Positions 32,195 to 42,812 of a DNA stretch of 64,000 nucleotides are shown here, one piece after another. A model generated the notes under the pieces. That model was not told the DNA's origin and made no database searches. It was given only the letters and a program-made list of their open reading frames with translations. The stretch lies in assembly GCF_035222375.1 (NCBI RefSeq), contig NW_026946363.1, positions 930,001 through 994,000 on the forward strand, in the 5' to 3' direction. Made by a program: the position numbers and the translations under genes. Numbering within the stretch: the first letter of the stretch is position 1; every line of letters starts with the position of its first letter. The stretch is from Podospora pseudocomata (lineage: Eukaryota; Ascomycota; Sordariomycetes; Sordariales; Podosporaceae).

Positions 32195-32769
32195 ATGAAC
32201 GGAGACGTGGGAAGGGACGCTGGGGGAGCAAACGGGACTGTAAGTGACCACTCTATTCTTCTCTCCCCTCTTTTCGCCACCTATATCCCTCTGACCCAGC
32301 GACTACGAGCCTTGTATGCTAACGAACTGCGTCTCTAGGGGGGTTCGGGAGCGTCTGCCGGGACGCAAGAGGTGAGGCAGGCGGCGGTTGCCCGCTTGCA
32401 GGGAGCCACCATGAGGCGGCAAGCGGTTGGTGACCTGGCGGCGGCAACTGCCCGCCTGAGCTTGGGGGACCCTGTTCTCACCAGTAAGTTGCCCGCATAA
32501 TCACTTCTCTTCACTGCCTTTCCTCAACTTCATCTTCTTGACCAAAACTCTCCATCTTCTCCACAAGCCCCTTGTCCCCTCACCTTCTTGGTACAAATCA
32601 TGACACTGACGTTGATGGTTGCATAGACGGACAACCCCGGGCCGCCTCGGCCTCGACCGGCAGCGCACCGGAGCTGCCACGGATTCTCATCACCAGCCCT
32701 GATGGGACGTCAGTGTGGGCAACTGACGCTCTCGGAGGGGATGGTCCCAGTGGCAGCAACGGATCCTGA
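32195..32769 (+). CDS. Small hypothetical protein, three exons
   Basis: Exons 32195-32239, 32339-32483 and 32627-32769 join in phase (donors GTAAGT and GTAAGT, acceptors TAG) to 110 aa. The product starts MNGDVGRDAGGANGT, continues with an Ala/Arg-rich helix-prone segment (EVRQAAVARLQGATMRRQAV, then LAAATARLSLGD) and ends Gly/Ser-rich. No known domain. The upstream leader is pyrimidine-rich as expected. The 5' end of intron 2 holds a 52-base segment repeated with three mismatches at 34357-34408, hinting that this gene was partly copied within the region. Confidence 0.5.
32492..32543 (+). repeat. 52-base direct repeat, copy 1
   Basis: Begins CCCGCATAATCACTTCTCTT and ends TTCTTGACC. Lies at the 5' side of intron 2 of the 32195 gene. 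Copy 2 is at 34357-34408 with three mismatches. Confidence 0.85.
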
Positions 32770-33748
32770 GCCTGAGTCAACGGCGGAGGCCCAGCCGTCC
32801 TAGAAGGGGCAAGCCAAAGCCAGACTCGTTGGACCCATCAACCTGTCCAGCTCCAGTCCCAACTGCGAACCCAGCGCCGACAACGATAGGTGGGCGGGGG
32901 AGGAGAGGGGAAGGGGTGGTGGGAGGTGGGCTGGGAGCAGCGCGGGCCCGCGGGGGCGATAATACCTGGGCGTTTGGAGGCGGCGACGGGGGGTTTGGTC
33001 GGTGGTTTTTTATAAAAGAATTTTAAAAAAAAAATAAACAAGAAGCCCGTGTGGTTTCTTTTTGCTTCTTTGGACCTGAACAACTTCCCATGAATGATTG
33101 TGATCGTGATACATCTGGCAATATTCACTTTCAACTTGAATTCCTTCTCGTAGCTACAACCAGCATAGTTTGATACTACTGCCCAAGGCACGACCATTAC
33201 TACGGCTCCCGGCATTCCCTAGAAGGGACCCCAAGATTTAGGCTTGAAAGACTTGGATCTGAAACAGATCACTGGGATTCCTCGAGGAGCTGAGTCGAAG
33301 AAAGGTGCACCACTTGCTTCCTTCTGCTTTCCATTGCTTTCCATCTCACCTGTATGGCCATTTCTTGCCTGATGTTTGCGCTCTCAGTGGCCACACGCTG
33401 GTCCCCAGGGTAGGTACGTCAGTCTGGGTGGTAGGGGACATAGGTGGATGCCTAGTACTGCTTCCGTTCTTTCCCACCCACAAAATGGTATAAGCCAACC
33501 AGCACTTGTAATATTTTCCGCTCCCACTTTTCTCTCCCAACCCACCACTTCTCTCCCCCCACCTCTTCCTCTCTCCATCTTCTGCTTTTCTCTCTCCAGC
33601 CCTTTTCCAACAACTTTGCTTCCTCCCATCGCTCTATCACAGATTGCTATCCATATTCTATTCTTTTACCACAATTTCTCTCACCTCTACACTGGCGTCT
33701 CATCATCTTCACCCCAAACATACCATACCGCAACCTAGTCGATCAATC
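32770..33748. other. Intergenic, no gene seen
   Basis: Contains a G-rich stretch near 32890-33000 followed by an A/T tract at 33010-33040, probably the 3' end of the upstream gene, then a pyrimidine-rich leader before 33749. Confidence 0.4.
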
Positions 33749-34058
33749 ATGTCGACTGCAACCTCGACTTCAACAGCACTGAAGAGAGTTTTAGATCTCA
33801 CACATTCGAATCAAACACATCCAACCCCGACCATTCACCTAGCACGAGCCCTAAGCTTTGTTGCTCTGCCCACGTGGCCAGGCAGTCGATCGTAAGTTCC
33901 TTGTCTATAACTGCCTACCGATGGCACGAAGTAGTCTACCACTCAGAGGACGAACAGCCATGCTCGACACCGCCCCAACGATGGGCAAGTACGTGTACAT
34001 GACCGTCGATATTCCCAGCACTAGCTGCAGATGTACACCGGATACAGGGTGTCCATGA
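33749..34058 (+). CDS. Small hypothetical protein, tentative two-exon model
   Basis: The ATG at 33749 follows a long pyrimidine-rich leader. Exon 1 (33749-33891, MSTATSTSTALKRVLDLTHS...) ends at a perfect GTAAGT; a 43-base intron ends TAG, and exon 2 (33935-34058) restores the frame to give 88 aa ending RCTPDTGCP. A GTGAGT after the stop, with an intron-like stretch to CAG near 34112, suggests the real gene may use a different 3' structure and continue. No domain recognised. Confidence 0.3.
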
Positions 34059-34356
34059 GGTGAGTCGCATATCTTTAATAGTCATGATGCGAAGCTAACA
34101 ACACCATCACAGTATTATTGCCAAAGAACAGTTTGATGGATCAAGAACATCGAACTTGTCGAGCCATCTCTGCCACAGGACGGCGGGTTGGCCACAGCGC
34201 CACGCCTGGGTTACTGGTATGCTACCTTCTGTCCACCGAGATTTCAGTCAAAACTAATAGTCAGTGGACAGGCTTTCTGGCCCATCGTCTTTTTGACTTG
34301 CGGGTCTCTTGTTTATCCTAATGAGACAATCGCCCGAGCGAATGCGACAAGAAAAA

Positions 34357-34408
34357 CCCGCATTATCACTTCTCTTCCCTGCCTTTCCTCAACTTCATTT
34401 TCTTGACC
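34357..34408 (+). repeat. 52-base direct repeat, copy 2
   Basis: Matches 32492-32543 with three mismatches. Flanking bases on the left share a shorter CGCC(T/C)GAGC word, suggesting a once longer duplicate. Confidence 0.85.
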
Positions 34409-34870
34409 GACCTTCGACGGATCCTCCTCTCCTGTTGCGGTGGTTGTCGGCAACGACAGCCATCATGGCGGAGGGGAGGCATCTTGAAGGATTGGATGGT
34501 CTGGTCGGTGTCGTGGGGTGTCATCCCCGACATTGAGATTCTCCCAAACATTGGGGGTGCTCCTGCAGCGTGGAAGGGCACCAGGGCCGATGCTGAGGCG
34601 GAGGAAGATGAGATGGACGGCGCCGATGAACCTGATCTTGATGCGACTATCCACCAGGCATCCTCGGTGCCAGTCTCTGATTGGTATCAGTGCTTGTGCT
34701 GTGGTGGCTACAGCACGCTTGAAGTCCTTGACATTCTTCGACGCATTGACAATGACATGGATCTATCCTTACTGTTATCTCGGATATTGAGGGGGAGGAG
34801 GATGGGGCGGATGAGGCAGAATCAGATAGAGATGAAACAGGCACTTGACATTTATTTAGAACACCAATAA
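34403..34870 (+). CDS. Hypothetical protein, start uncertain
   Basis: A 155-codon frame. The first 30 residues are unusually Cys/Arg/Trp-rich and may be intron or leader; from about VIPDIEILPNIGGAPAAWKG onward it reads like protein, with an acidic block (AEAEEDEMDGADEPDLD), a CLCCGGY motif and an amphipathic C-terminal helix (LEVLDILRRIDNDMDLSLLL). It may be the last exon of a gene that starts at 33749. No family recognised. Confidence 0.3.
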   Translation: MTDLRRILLSCCGGCRQRQPSWRRGGILKDWMVWSVSWGVIPDIEILPNIGGAPAAWKGTRADAEAEEDEMDGADEPDLDATIHQASSVPVSDWYQCLCCGGYSTLEVLDILRRIDNDMDLSLLLSRILRGRRMGRMRQNQIEMKQALDIYLEHQ

Positions 34871-36852
34871 TTTTAACTTTATTATACTTGCCTTCTGTAC
34901 CTAATGATATTTCTCCCGAAGTTGAATTAAGGTTGTCTAAGCCACCCTCCCCCCAGTCCCCCCAGTCAACTTTGCCGAACTTGTCCCGTCGCCTCCAGCA
35001 AGCGAACCACGATCCGGCCAGTTGGTTGTTGGAAGCGACGTTGAGCTTAGCTTTAATTGCAGTCCGTCGGTTGGTTGTACATCTTGACCTACCTAATAAG
35101 GTCTTTTGAAGAATTCAATGTTAGTGGTAAAACCGATCGCAAAGTCTACAAACTCTGTCCGAGCACACTTTCTTACTCTGCAGCGCCAGGGCCACTCCCG
35201 ACAAACGACAACCACCATCACAATAAGCGACTCCAACTTGCACCCGAAGACGAATTCAGTTTGGTACATGTCCAGTGCAATGACGGTGTGCGATTACACC
35301 ACCACGTCCCGTGACATGAACAGGAGACACGTGGAGGTTTTGTTGGGGAAACGACCACGCATCATCTGGCGTTGCCGGTTTGGGAGGTTGGGAATATCAT
35401 GAAGTACCTTGAAGGATAAGGGGGATGGTGCTGAGGGAGGTGAATGGAGAGCGGTTGAGGGGGGTTAAAACCAGGTCTCTGGACGGTTACTGTAGGCGGA
35501 GTACCTCATGTGGGTTGGTGAGGAAATAAGGGACGTCAGGATGAAGGGGAGGTGGGTGTGTGGTGATCCGGCGGATCATGACGGTGGGAAGTTGAGGCGA
35601 GTGATGCGCTGAGGCACTATGAAGAGTTCAATAAGGCGATGGGTTTGGGGTGTGAAGATGGGACCAAGGCGGATATAGGGTTCTGGCTTCCTCGGCTGTG
35701 AGATTTTGAGAGGTGGAGGGGGGATGTGGAGTGGTGTGCCAGGGTGTTTGAGCTGTGGAAGGTGAGATCCTGTTGGGCAGGATTCATCGAAGGGTCCAGC
35801 AAAACACCAGGTTGAAGGATCAGGATGGCCACAGCTTGGAGAAGTGAAAATGACGGGCGAGGTGGATGTGGGAGTAAGACATACGATCAATGTATGAAAT
35901 GTTCAAGATCAATGAGTCGAAGCTTCACAATTTAGATAGATATCCAAACACCAAAAAACCCAATTCAATGCCATCGCACGGCACAGAAATGATGAGCACT
36001 TTCCCCTCCCGTCCAAAATTCCTGGTTCCATCATGTATGTGCCTTACAAAGTCGGACCGACCCACGATAGGAAGCCCAAAGCCGAGCAGCATGCATTTCG
36101 TCCAAAAGTGACAGGGGGGCGTTGCTGCACCTGAACAAACGACGGCGTGGAAACCGCGGGCCGTCAGTCGGGCCTTTCTCATCAGCTCACCATCGTCCTA
36201 TCATTGACCGTCCCATCTGCTTGAAAGCCACTCTGAATGAAAATGATCAAAATGAAGGGGCAGATATCTTCAGATGGAGAAACCATCCCACTGTTTCATC
36301 CAAAGAAGATTCTTTACCCCACCACTGAACACGCATGACAAACAAATTTCTTCGTCATTCATCAGACAAGCACTGGGAGCAGAGCACCCGCTTCGCTCCC
36401 CAGGCGGCTCCGGCATCCTCTTCCCCATGGGGGTAGTCCCTCCCGCTAAAGGTCTCAGGTTACACCCGCTAACGACGCCCTAGCGCGAAATGCTTGTTCC
36501 CTTGTTAGCGTAACCGTTTCGCTACCAGCGTGACATCGTGGCCTTTTGTCTTGGTCTTTCTTGGACTGGTCGGCATCAGGCACATGCGAGATTTCGGTGC
36601 CAAAGACATCATCGTGTCACAAACATCAGATGAAGGGGCAAAAAGTTGTTTCAACACATTATTATTCGTAAATACCATCTGAGCATCCTCACAGTTGGCA
36701 GATTTGGTTTGGTATCATGCACCTTGTTCCATAGCCGACCATCTTCCCGCTTGGGAACACCTAGATTACATCAACAACTCAACCCATTTGCGACAACACA
36801 AATACAACCCATCGGTATTTCATCAAACTCTCGTAATATCGTGAGATGGTGC
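34871..36852. other. About 2 kb intergenic, no gene seen
   Basis: Short frames on both strands lack motifs or splice signals. The right end is the 3' flank of the convergent sugar transporter gene. Confidence 0.4.
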
Positions 36853-38740
36853 TTAGATGGCATCGGCGCGGTCAGCATTGCCGGAAACGCCCCTCGCGGC
36901 GGTCTCAATGACGGTACCATCGTCGGCGAGGACGACCTTATCGACCTTGAGCGAGGCCTTGACGGGGTTGGGCTGGTCGTAGACCCAGTTAAGCTGCTCG
37001 AGGGTGCGGCCTTGGGATTCAACGCTGTAGAAACAAGGTGGTTAGCAAGGTGTAATTAGGTGGACGGAGAACAGGAAAAGCATACCAGAAGAGGTACCAC
37101 ATAAGCGCCTCAAACAAATCCCAGCCGACGAAGACGAAGATGTACTTGTATCCAATGTTTCCGAGAGCAATGGGGGTGGCGAACTGGTTGATGAAGGAGA
37201 CGGCGTTGACGATGAAGCCGGAAGCAGCCAGACCCTTGGCACGCATGGTGGTCTCGAGAGCCTCGGTGGGGATGACACCCTGGAGGGGAGTGTAGGTGAA
37301 CGAGAAAATTACGTTGAAGAGGAAGTAAGAGGCGAGAGCACCCTTGCCGTAGCTGAGGTCGAAGTTGCCCTCACCCCTCTCGGCCTCCTGGTTGGCAATC
37401 ACGGCGGAAAGACCCGAGTTGGCAGCCAGAGCAAAGGAGCAGAGAGTGGTACCGATGATGAGGACCTTGCGGCGAGGCATCTTGTCGGTAAGCGTGACGG
37501 CAGTAAGGGCACCAATGGCGGAAATGCCCTGGTTGAGAATGTTGTAGCCGAGCTGCTGGGGAATCTCAGTGACACCCAACTTGCGGAAGATGGTGGTGTT
37601 GAAGTAACCGAGACCGTTGCCAGAGAATTGACCAAAGATGGAAATCATGAGCACCTGGGCCATACGCCAGCGGCCGTTGTGGGTGAGGAACAGGGGGCGA
37701 TAGTCCCACCAGACCTTGTCGATACCGTCGAGCTTGATACCCTCTCTCATCTCCTCAACCTCAAGCCTAACAAGGGCAGAGTTGGGGTCCTTGTTGCCGT
37801 GGTACTTGACAAGGAAAGCGATGGCCTCCTCCTCGCGGCCGTTGGCCATCAGGAAACGGGGAGACTCATCCAAGAACCAGACAGCACCCATGACGAGCAC
37901 GCAAGCAGCGGACTGGAGAATTAAAGGCACACGCCACGACCAGTTGTTGCCCATGTAGTTGGTGCCGAAAGTGACAATGGCAGCGGGAATGGCACCACCG
38001 AACCAACCGCAGTTGTAGAAACCAGCGAAACGTCCACGCCAGTGTGGGGGGGCGATCTCGATAGCGTAGGCGGGGGCGGCGACGGTCATAACGGCAATAC
38101 CCAGACCAAGGACGAAGCGACCAACGATAAACTGGGGGGTGGTCATGGCTGTGGAGATGATAATCATACCAATGTTGATGACAACACCACCACAGAACAT
38201 GCCAACGCGACGACCATAGCGATCCGAGAGGATAGCAGCGAATGGGGCACCAACCATGGCACCGACAGTGTAGAGGGAGAAGATAGCCGAGACAAGCGGG
38301 CCGGTGTCACCGACGGGGAAGACGGCCTGGTAGGACTCCATGGCGATGATTGAGGTCATGAGGGAGCCATCGTAACCGTTGGCACAGGCGCAGCAGAAGG
38401 CAATGAAGACGGACACTGCAACAGGGAACTATGTCAGCAAAACGAAACCCCTCAGATGAGGGGGGGAAACACTGACAGTAGAGCTTGAGCGACTCCTTGC
38501 TGTATGGGTTGATGTTGGCCTCCTGGATGGCAGCATAAAGCTCGGCCTAGAGAAAACAGTCAATCTTCATCCAAGCACAGCAGCAGTACAAGAACCAATA
38601 CTCACATTGTGGACCACCTTCTCCTTCTTTGCCTTCTTGGCCTTGCCGGCACTGGTGAGGGTAACCTCGGGAGAAGCAGGCGCCTTCTCAATGCTGTGAG
38701 AGATAGCGTGCTTCTCGTCAGAAGAACCGTGCGACGACAT
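36853..38740 (-). CDS. MFS sugar transporter (sugar porter family)
   Basis: Exons 38740-38606, 38546-38477, 38415-37086 and 37024-36853 join in phase to 568 aa. Sugar porter signatures are visible: ANGYDGSLM in helix 1, DRYGRRVGM (loop 2-3), GRFVLGLGIAVMTVAAPAYAIEIAPPHWRG read in pieces across helix 4-5, DESPRFL before the central loop, TDKMPRRKVL (loop 8-9), PTEALETTMRAKG, and the C-terminal VESQGRTLEQLN. Twelve membrane helices are expected, with cytosolic Ser/Lys-rich N-tail (KAKKAKKEK). It should import a mono- or disaccharide with H+ across the plasma membrane; the sugar cannot be assigned. Codon use is strongly C-ending, suggesting high expression. Confidence 0.95.
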
Positions 38741-41495
38741 CTTCGCGGTCGAGTCCAAGCTGGGACTGTTGGATTGGCGGGAAGATGTTCAAGCTGGGAG
38801 GTCGTGAGGACGCACGATCAAGAGAAGTGAAATCCAGAAAGTTGGGGACCCCAGTGGCACCTTTTAAGGATATCAAAAAGAAGGCACGCACACACACGGT
38901 CGAGCCCTCCTGGGGTAGGTAGCATCTCGGTATAGGCCATACCAAAAAGATTCCATGTAAGTAAGCCCTGTAAGATGCCGTCTCACACCAGCCAAGGTTT
39001 CATTCCTGTCCGCTTTGGGACTCGGAGTGCCCTCCTCCGAGGTCCTCTTTTGGGAGGGAGGAGGATGCAACGCCTGGCGCGCATTATGATTGACCAGATA
39101 TTCTCCGACTGAATATGGGCCTTAGGCTTCTCCGGATCTGCTCCCTAGATTTCCCCATGTTCACAGGGGGTTGAGGTGGATTTTCAAATTCGCGCGAAGT
39201 GGTCTCTGCTTTCCCGAGTTCCTCTTGCAAACATGAAGGCGTGACCTGAACGCGTGCCACGATCCTGACGGCTTCCGGGCCTTGGTTCCTTGAGTTTAGC
39301 TAGGTAGGGTGTGGCGGCCATCGGCCACTGCTAACGGCTTTTTTTATTGTGGATGTGTGGTCCTTCCTGTCTCAGCGCCCAGACAAAAAAGAATGATTCC
39401 AGATCTTTGGTACCAGAACAAATTTGACGTCCAATGTTTAATATCAAATACCAAACCCTCCCCTCTTATTAGGTGACCCTCCCTAAATTATGCCTCTCCC
39501 GGCCACGGACATGTTCCATCCACGGTCCCTGTTTTTGCTCTGGCCAAGCATAGATCGCACTGGTCGACTCGACAAATTGCACACTCGCAAGCAAAACCGC
39601 CGTCTCGCCTCCCCTACCCCAAAATACCCCAACCGTGGTAGTCCGAGGTGGGTATCACTACAGGCTCGCGCCGCCTGCACGTTTTCCGGGTCACACTTTT
39701 GGCCTAGGCCCACTCACCACTACAACAACAAATCCCACAAATCCATGGTGTCCAATTCACCCCCCCCCGGGGGGGGGAGGGGCCTTCGGGTGGATTTGCT
39801 CTGCTGTTCCGTAAAGTCGGACCATCCTTGTGCATAGACGAGCCGGAAGGATGGCGCTAAACACCAGATTCTCAGTATTCCAGGTGGGTATCAGTGGGCA
39901 ACGTGTGGACCGTTGCAGTTCCAGACCCGGCCTCCAGGAAACATATTCCGTTGGTGCTTCGTCTAGTGTAGTGTAGTGCTTGATCGAAAAAGACATCTCT
40001 CCTCACGATAGACGAGTCGCCTGCGAGGAGTGTGATGTTTGTTGTGAATGTTCGGCAACAAAAGTGTAGCGAAGCTAGGTGGGCTGCATATTCTTGGACG
40101 GGATTTTTGCTCCAAACGAGTGTACCGTTTGCGCCCTTGGGAGCACGTAATGATCTGATAACTTGTTTTGGTTTGGCGAGTTCGGAGAGTTTCTATTCGG
40201 CATCTAGATGGGGCTTTCGGATCGTTGTGAGGCGGGATCCGATTCAACAGTTGCTAGGAGCAGGTGACAGTTCGTGATCAACCGCTTTCTAATGTCCCGA
40301 GGTCAAGCTGTCAGGAAGAGGGTCTTGTCGAAGTCCTGTACACCGCAACATACGGAGTACCAAGGTAGTCAAGGCTTGTCATTTGACAACATTAGTCGTC
40401 TCACAGTGAAACTCCCCTTGTTACCTACCAAAGAGCCTCCAAGCAGTGAAAAAAGTCTTGACCAGCGGCCGATGGGTAGAAAGCTCGGTAACCTAGCTTG
40501 GCGCCCGTGATGCTGTTCTGGAGCACGCTACCCAAGAGCGAATAGATCAGCGGTAGCCGCTGTCACGGTGCCATTCTCCATGCAAGCTGGAGGCTCAACA
40601 CATGAAGGGCAGGGATAGGGGACGACGTGGATTCGTCTTGTTCCATTCCCTACCCCAGAAACCCCATATGCTTACTCCATCGTAACCTTGCCGAGCAAGG
40701 GGCCGGTCTGGAAAGCAGGACCGGTGGGACGGTGTATGCTACCATGTGAAATATGGCGGTCATGATGGTCAGGAAGTCGAAAAAGCTTTTACTGTGCCAA
40801 GGTAGTCGCACCAATGTTGAGTGAGGCTGAGGTATGAAGGATCAATATCCTCAAAGGTTGGGTTCCAGATCATGACGAAGATCTCGTCCAAATGGTGGCG
40901 ACCAGCCAGACATTGAGCCTTTGTGTGAGGTCTCAAGCGGAATCTCTTGCAGATGTAGAAAAGATCCATGATTTCCTCCCAACGAAAGGTCAGGCCCAGA
41001 AACGTCAGCAGCAAACCTCGCTTATGCAGAGATCAGGAACATCTGGGGTGGCAAGTGGCTCCAGCCATCTTTAACGGATGGACATGCATGGCGTACCCGT
41101 CCCTAGGTGGCTCCGTCTGTCGGTGACCCCTATTCTGGGCAAGCTTGGTGTGTTGCAGCCATCGGGGGAAAATCTCTGCCCAGGCGAAGAGAGTGGGTGG
41201 CCGATTTGCCGTTGGGTTCAGGAAAAGTTGACCTACTCAACACTGATGTCCATTAGGCCTGGCTGGAGCATCTCAGTTACGGTAGGTGGGTTTGCCTCCG
41301 GGGAGGCGGAAAGGAGAGCAGAAGAGTGAGGGTAACATTTATTCCGCCACACGTACAAGATCGGACATCTAGCTCCGTCGAATTTGGGTGTCTTCCTACT
41401 CGACAACCGGCTCAGTATAACTGGTCCCTTTCGGTTGTTCCTCAAACCTCACATTCTCTCTCTGTCCAAATAAAACTAACGCCGCATCTCAGGAA
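38741..41495. other. About 2.7 kb without a firm gene
   Basis: Promoter of the sugar transporter at the left. A minus frame at 40769-41014 reads protein-like (EEIMDLFYICKRFRLRPHTK, then HHLDEIFVMIWNPTFED) and may be an exon or relic, but no start, partner exon or family was found. A C9G9 palindrome lies at 39760-39777. Confidence 0.4.
39760..39777. repeat. C9G9 perfect palindrome
   Basis: Nine C followed directly by nine G. It can form a hairpin and sits in A/C-rich intergenic DNA. Confidence 0.85.
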
Positions 41496-42671
41496 CTACC
41501 TCGTGGTTTCGTTCATCTCAACCTCAGTCTTATTTGTCTGCTTCCGCATCGCGTTCTCCTGCAAGAATCGAGATATTCCCTCCTTGGCGACCTCGCTTTG
41601 TGAGTGCAATGCCATGACTCTGCCAGCAAACGCAACGGCGTCCTCAAAACCATCCCCGCCGCAGCCGTCAACCTCGACGCCATCAGCGTTGACGTGAGGC
41701 TGACCTCGAAGACCAATCTGGGTCCAAAACGCCCACTTCGTGATAGCCGTTTGCTGAGTATCTCTCTTCGTGAGTCGCCTCGCCAACCTGTAGACCAGGT
41801 GGTCCAGCGATAGGCGATCTCGCACAATGTCCTCGGCGGATCTACGAGGCAGAGATTTCTCCGACGATGGAGGTCCCTCAAAAAGGATATTTGCCTGTTG
41901 CTCATACTGTGACTTGTCTTCTACAGTTTTGGTGGCAGGGTCATCAACCTCCACACCATGCAGTTTCAAGTCCGCCCGTACATATCCACCTTTTGCGAGC
42001 TCAAGCCAGGTTCTTCGGGTGCCTAGAACACGACTCAGTCCTGCAGCAGGACTTGTGCAGGGAAGGCCAAGGTCAGCGCCAGGCAACCAAAGTTCGGTGA
42101 GAGACCTGCTCGCAACAGGAACGTCTGTGGCCAGGGCGAGTTGTGCCCCAGCGCCACTCGCAATACCGTGGATCTTGCCCATGACCAGTATGGCGCTGCG
42201 GCGAATCAGACTCATGACTTCAGCACAGAGGGCGAAGATCTCCCTGACTTCCTCCGGGGAGCCATTCTTGATTTCCGTCAGGTGATGGCCAGAACTGAAA
42301 ACCTTGAAGCCAGGTGAAGCGAGCACAAGCAATTTTGGCAATCCTTTACGCTCTTCTTCCCAGACACGGCTGGAGACAAGCCATGCGTAATCATCTGCTT
42401 TGCCCTCTTTCGTAAGGAGCTCCTGAGAACGTTCCAGGTGTCCAAGAGTCTGGGGCTTAAAGGCGGGGAGAAACAACTGGCGGCCTGTTTGTGGGTTTGT
42501 GTTTGCTTCTATCAACTGGTCTTTGAGCCGCTGAAGCTCGTGCTTCGTCATAGCATTTCGTGTTCCGTAGTCTCCAAAGTGGAGGTAGCTCGCGCCGGAA
42601 GGCAAGGGTCGGTGCGTTATTCGAGGCAAGAGTGCGCGTGACCTCGCAACTCCTCGTTGAATCTTGTCCAT
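41496..42671 (-). CDS. Crotonase-superfamily enzyme (enoyl-CoA hydratase/isomerase, ECHDC3-like)
   Basis: A single 391-aa frame. The first 30 residues are Arg-rich without acids (MDKIQRGVARSRALLPRITH), a probable mitochondrial presequence. Crotonase marks are the first oxyanion segment FSSGHHLTEI and the second HGIASGAGAQLALATDVPVAS followed by ELWLPGADLGLPCTSPAAGL, where the catalytic acids would sit. Glu is seen in TELWLPG, but the second acid position has no obvious match, as in the ECHDC3-like group. It would act on an acyl-CoA in the mitochondrion; the substrate is unknown. A charged insertion (VDDPATKTVEDKSQYEQQ) separates the core from the C-terminal helices. It is tandem with the amino acid permease upstream, 141 bases apart. 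Confidence 0.88.
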   Translation of the reverse strand: MDKIQRGVARSRALLPRITHRPLPSGASYLHFGDYGTRNAMTKHELQRLKDQLIEANTNPQTGRQLFLPAFKPQTLGHLERSQELLTKEGKADDYAWLVSSRVWEEERKGLPKLLVLASPGFKVFSSGHHLTEIKNGSPEEVREIFALCAEVMSLIRRSAILVMGKIHGIASGAGAQLALATDVPVASRSLTELWLPGADLGLPCTSPAAGLSRVLGTRRTWLELAKGGYVRADLKLHGVEVDDPATKTVEDKSQYEQQANILFEGPPSSEKSLPRRSAEDIVRDRLSLDHLVYRLARRLTKRDTQQTAITKWAFWTQIGLRGQPHVNADGVEVDGCGGDGFEDAVAFAGRVMALHSQSEVAKEGISRFLQENAMRKQTNKTEVEMNETTR

Positions 42672-42812
42672 GACCTGAGAGTTTATGATGCTGGATAATG
42701 TGGGGCCGTGGGTTGGCGAGATGTTGTCAAAATGCGTGGATTGAGAAGGGAATTTATCCTGCTATACATACAGGGGCGGAGGATGTTTGGCGGCTCGGCC
42801 TGCGGTTTCCCC

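Noticed and set aside
37365-38353. Plus-strand frames over the sugar transporter
   Set aside because: Shadows of the strongly C-ending codon use of the minus-strand transporter gene.
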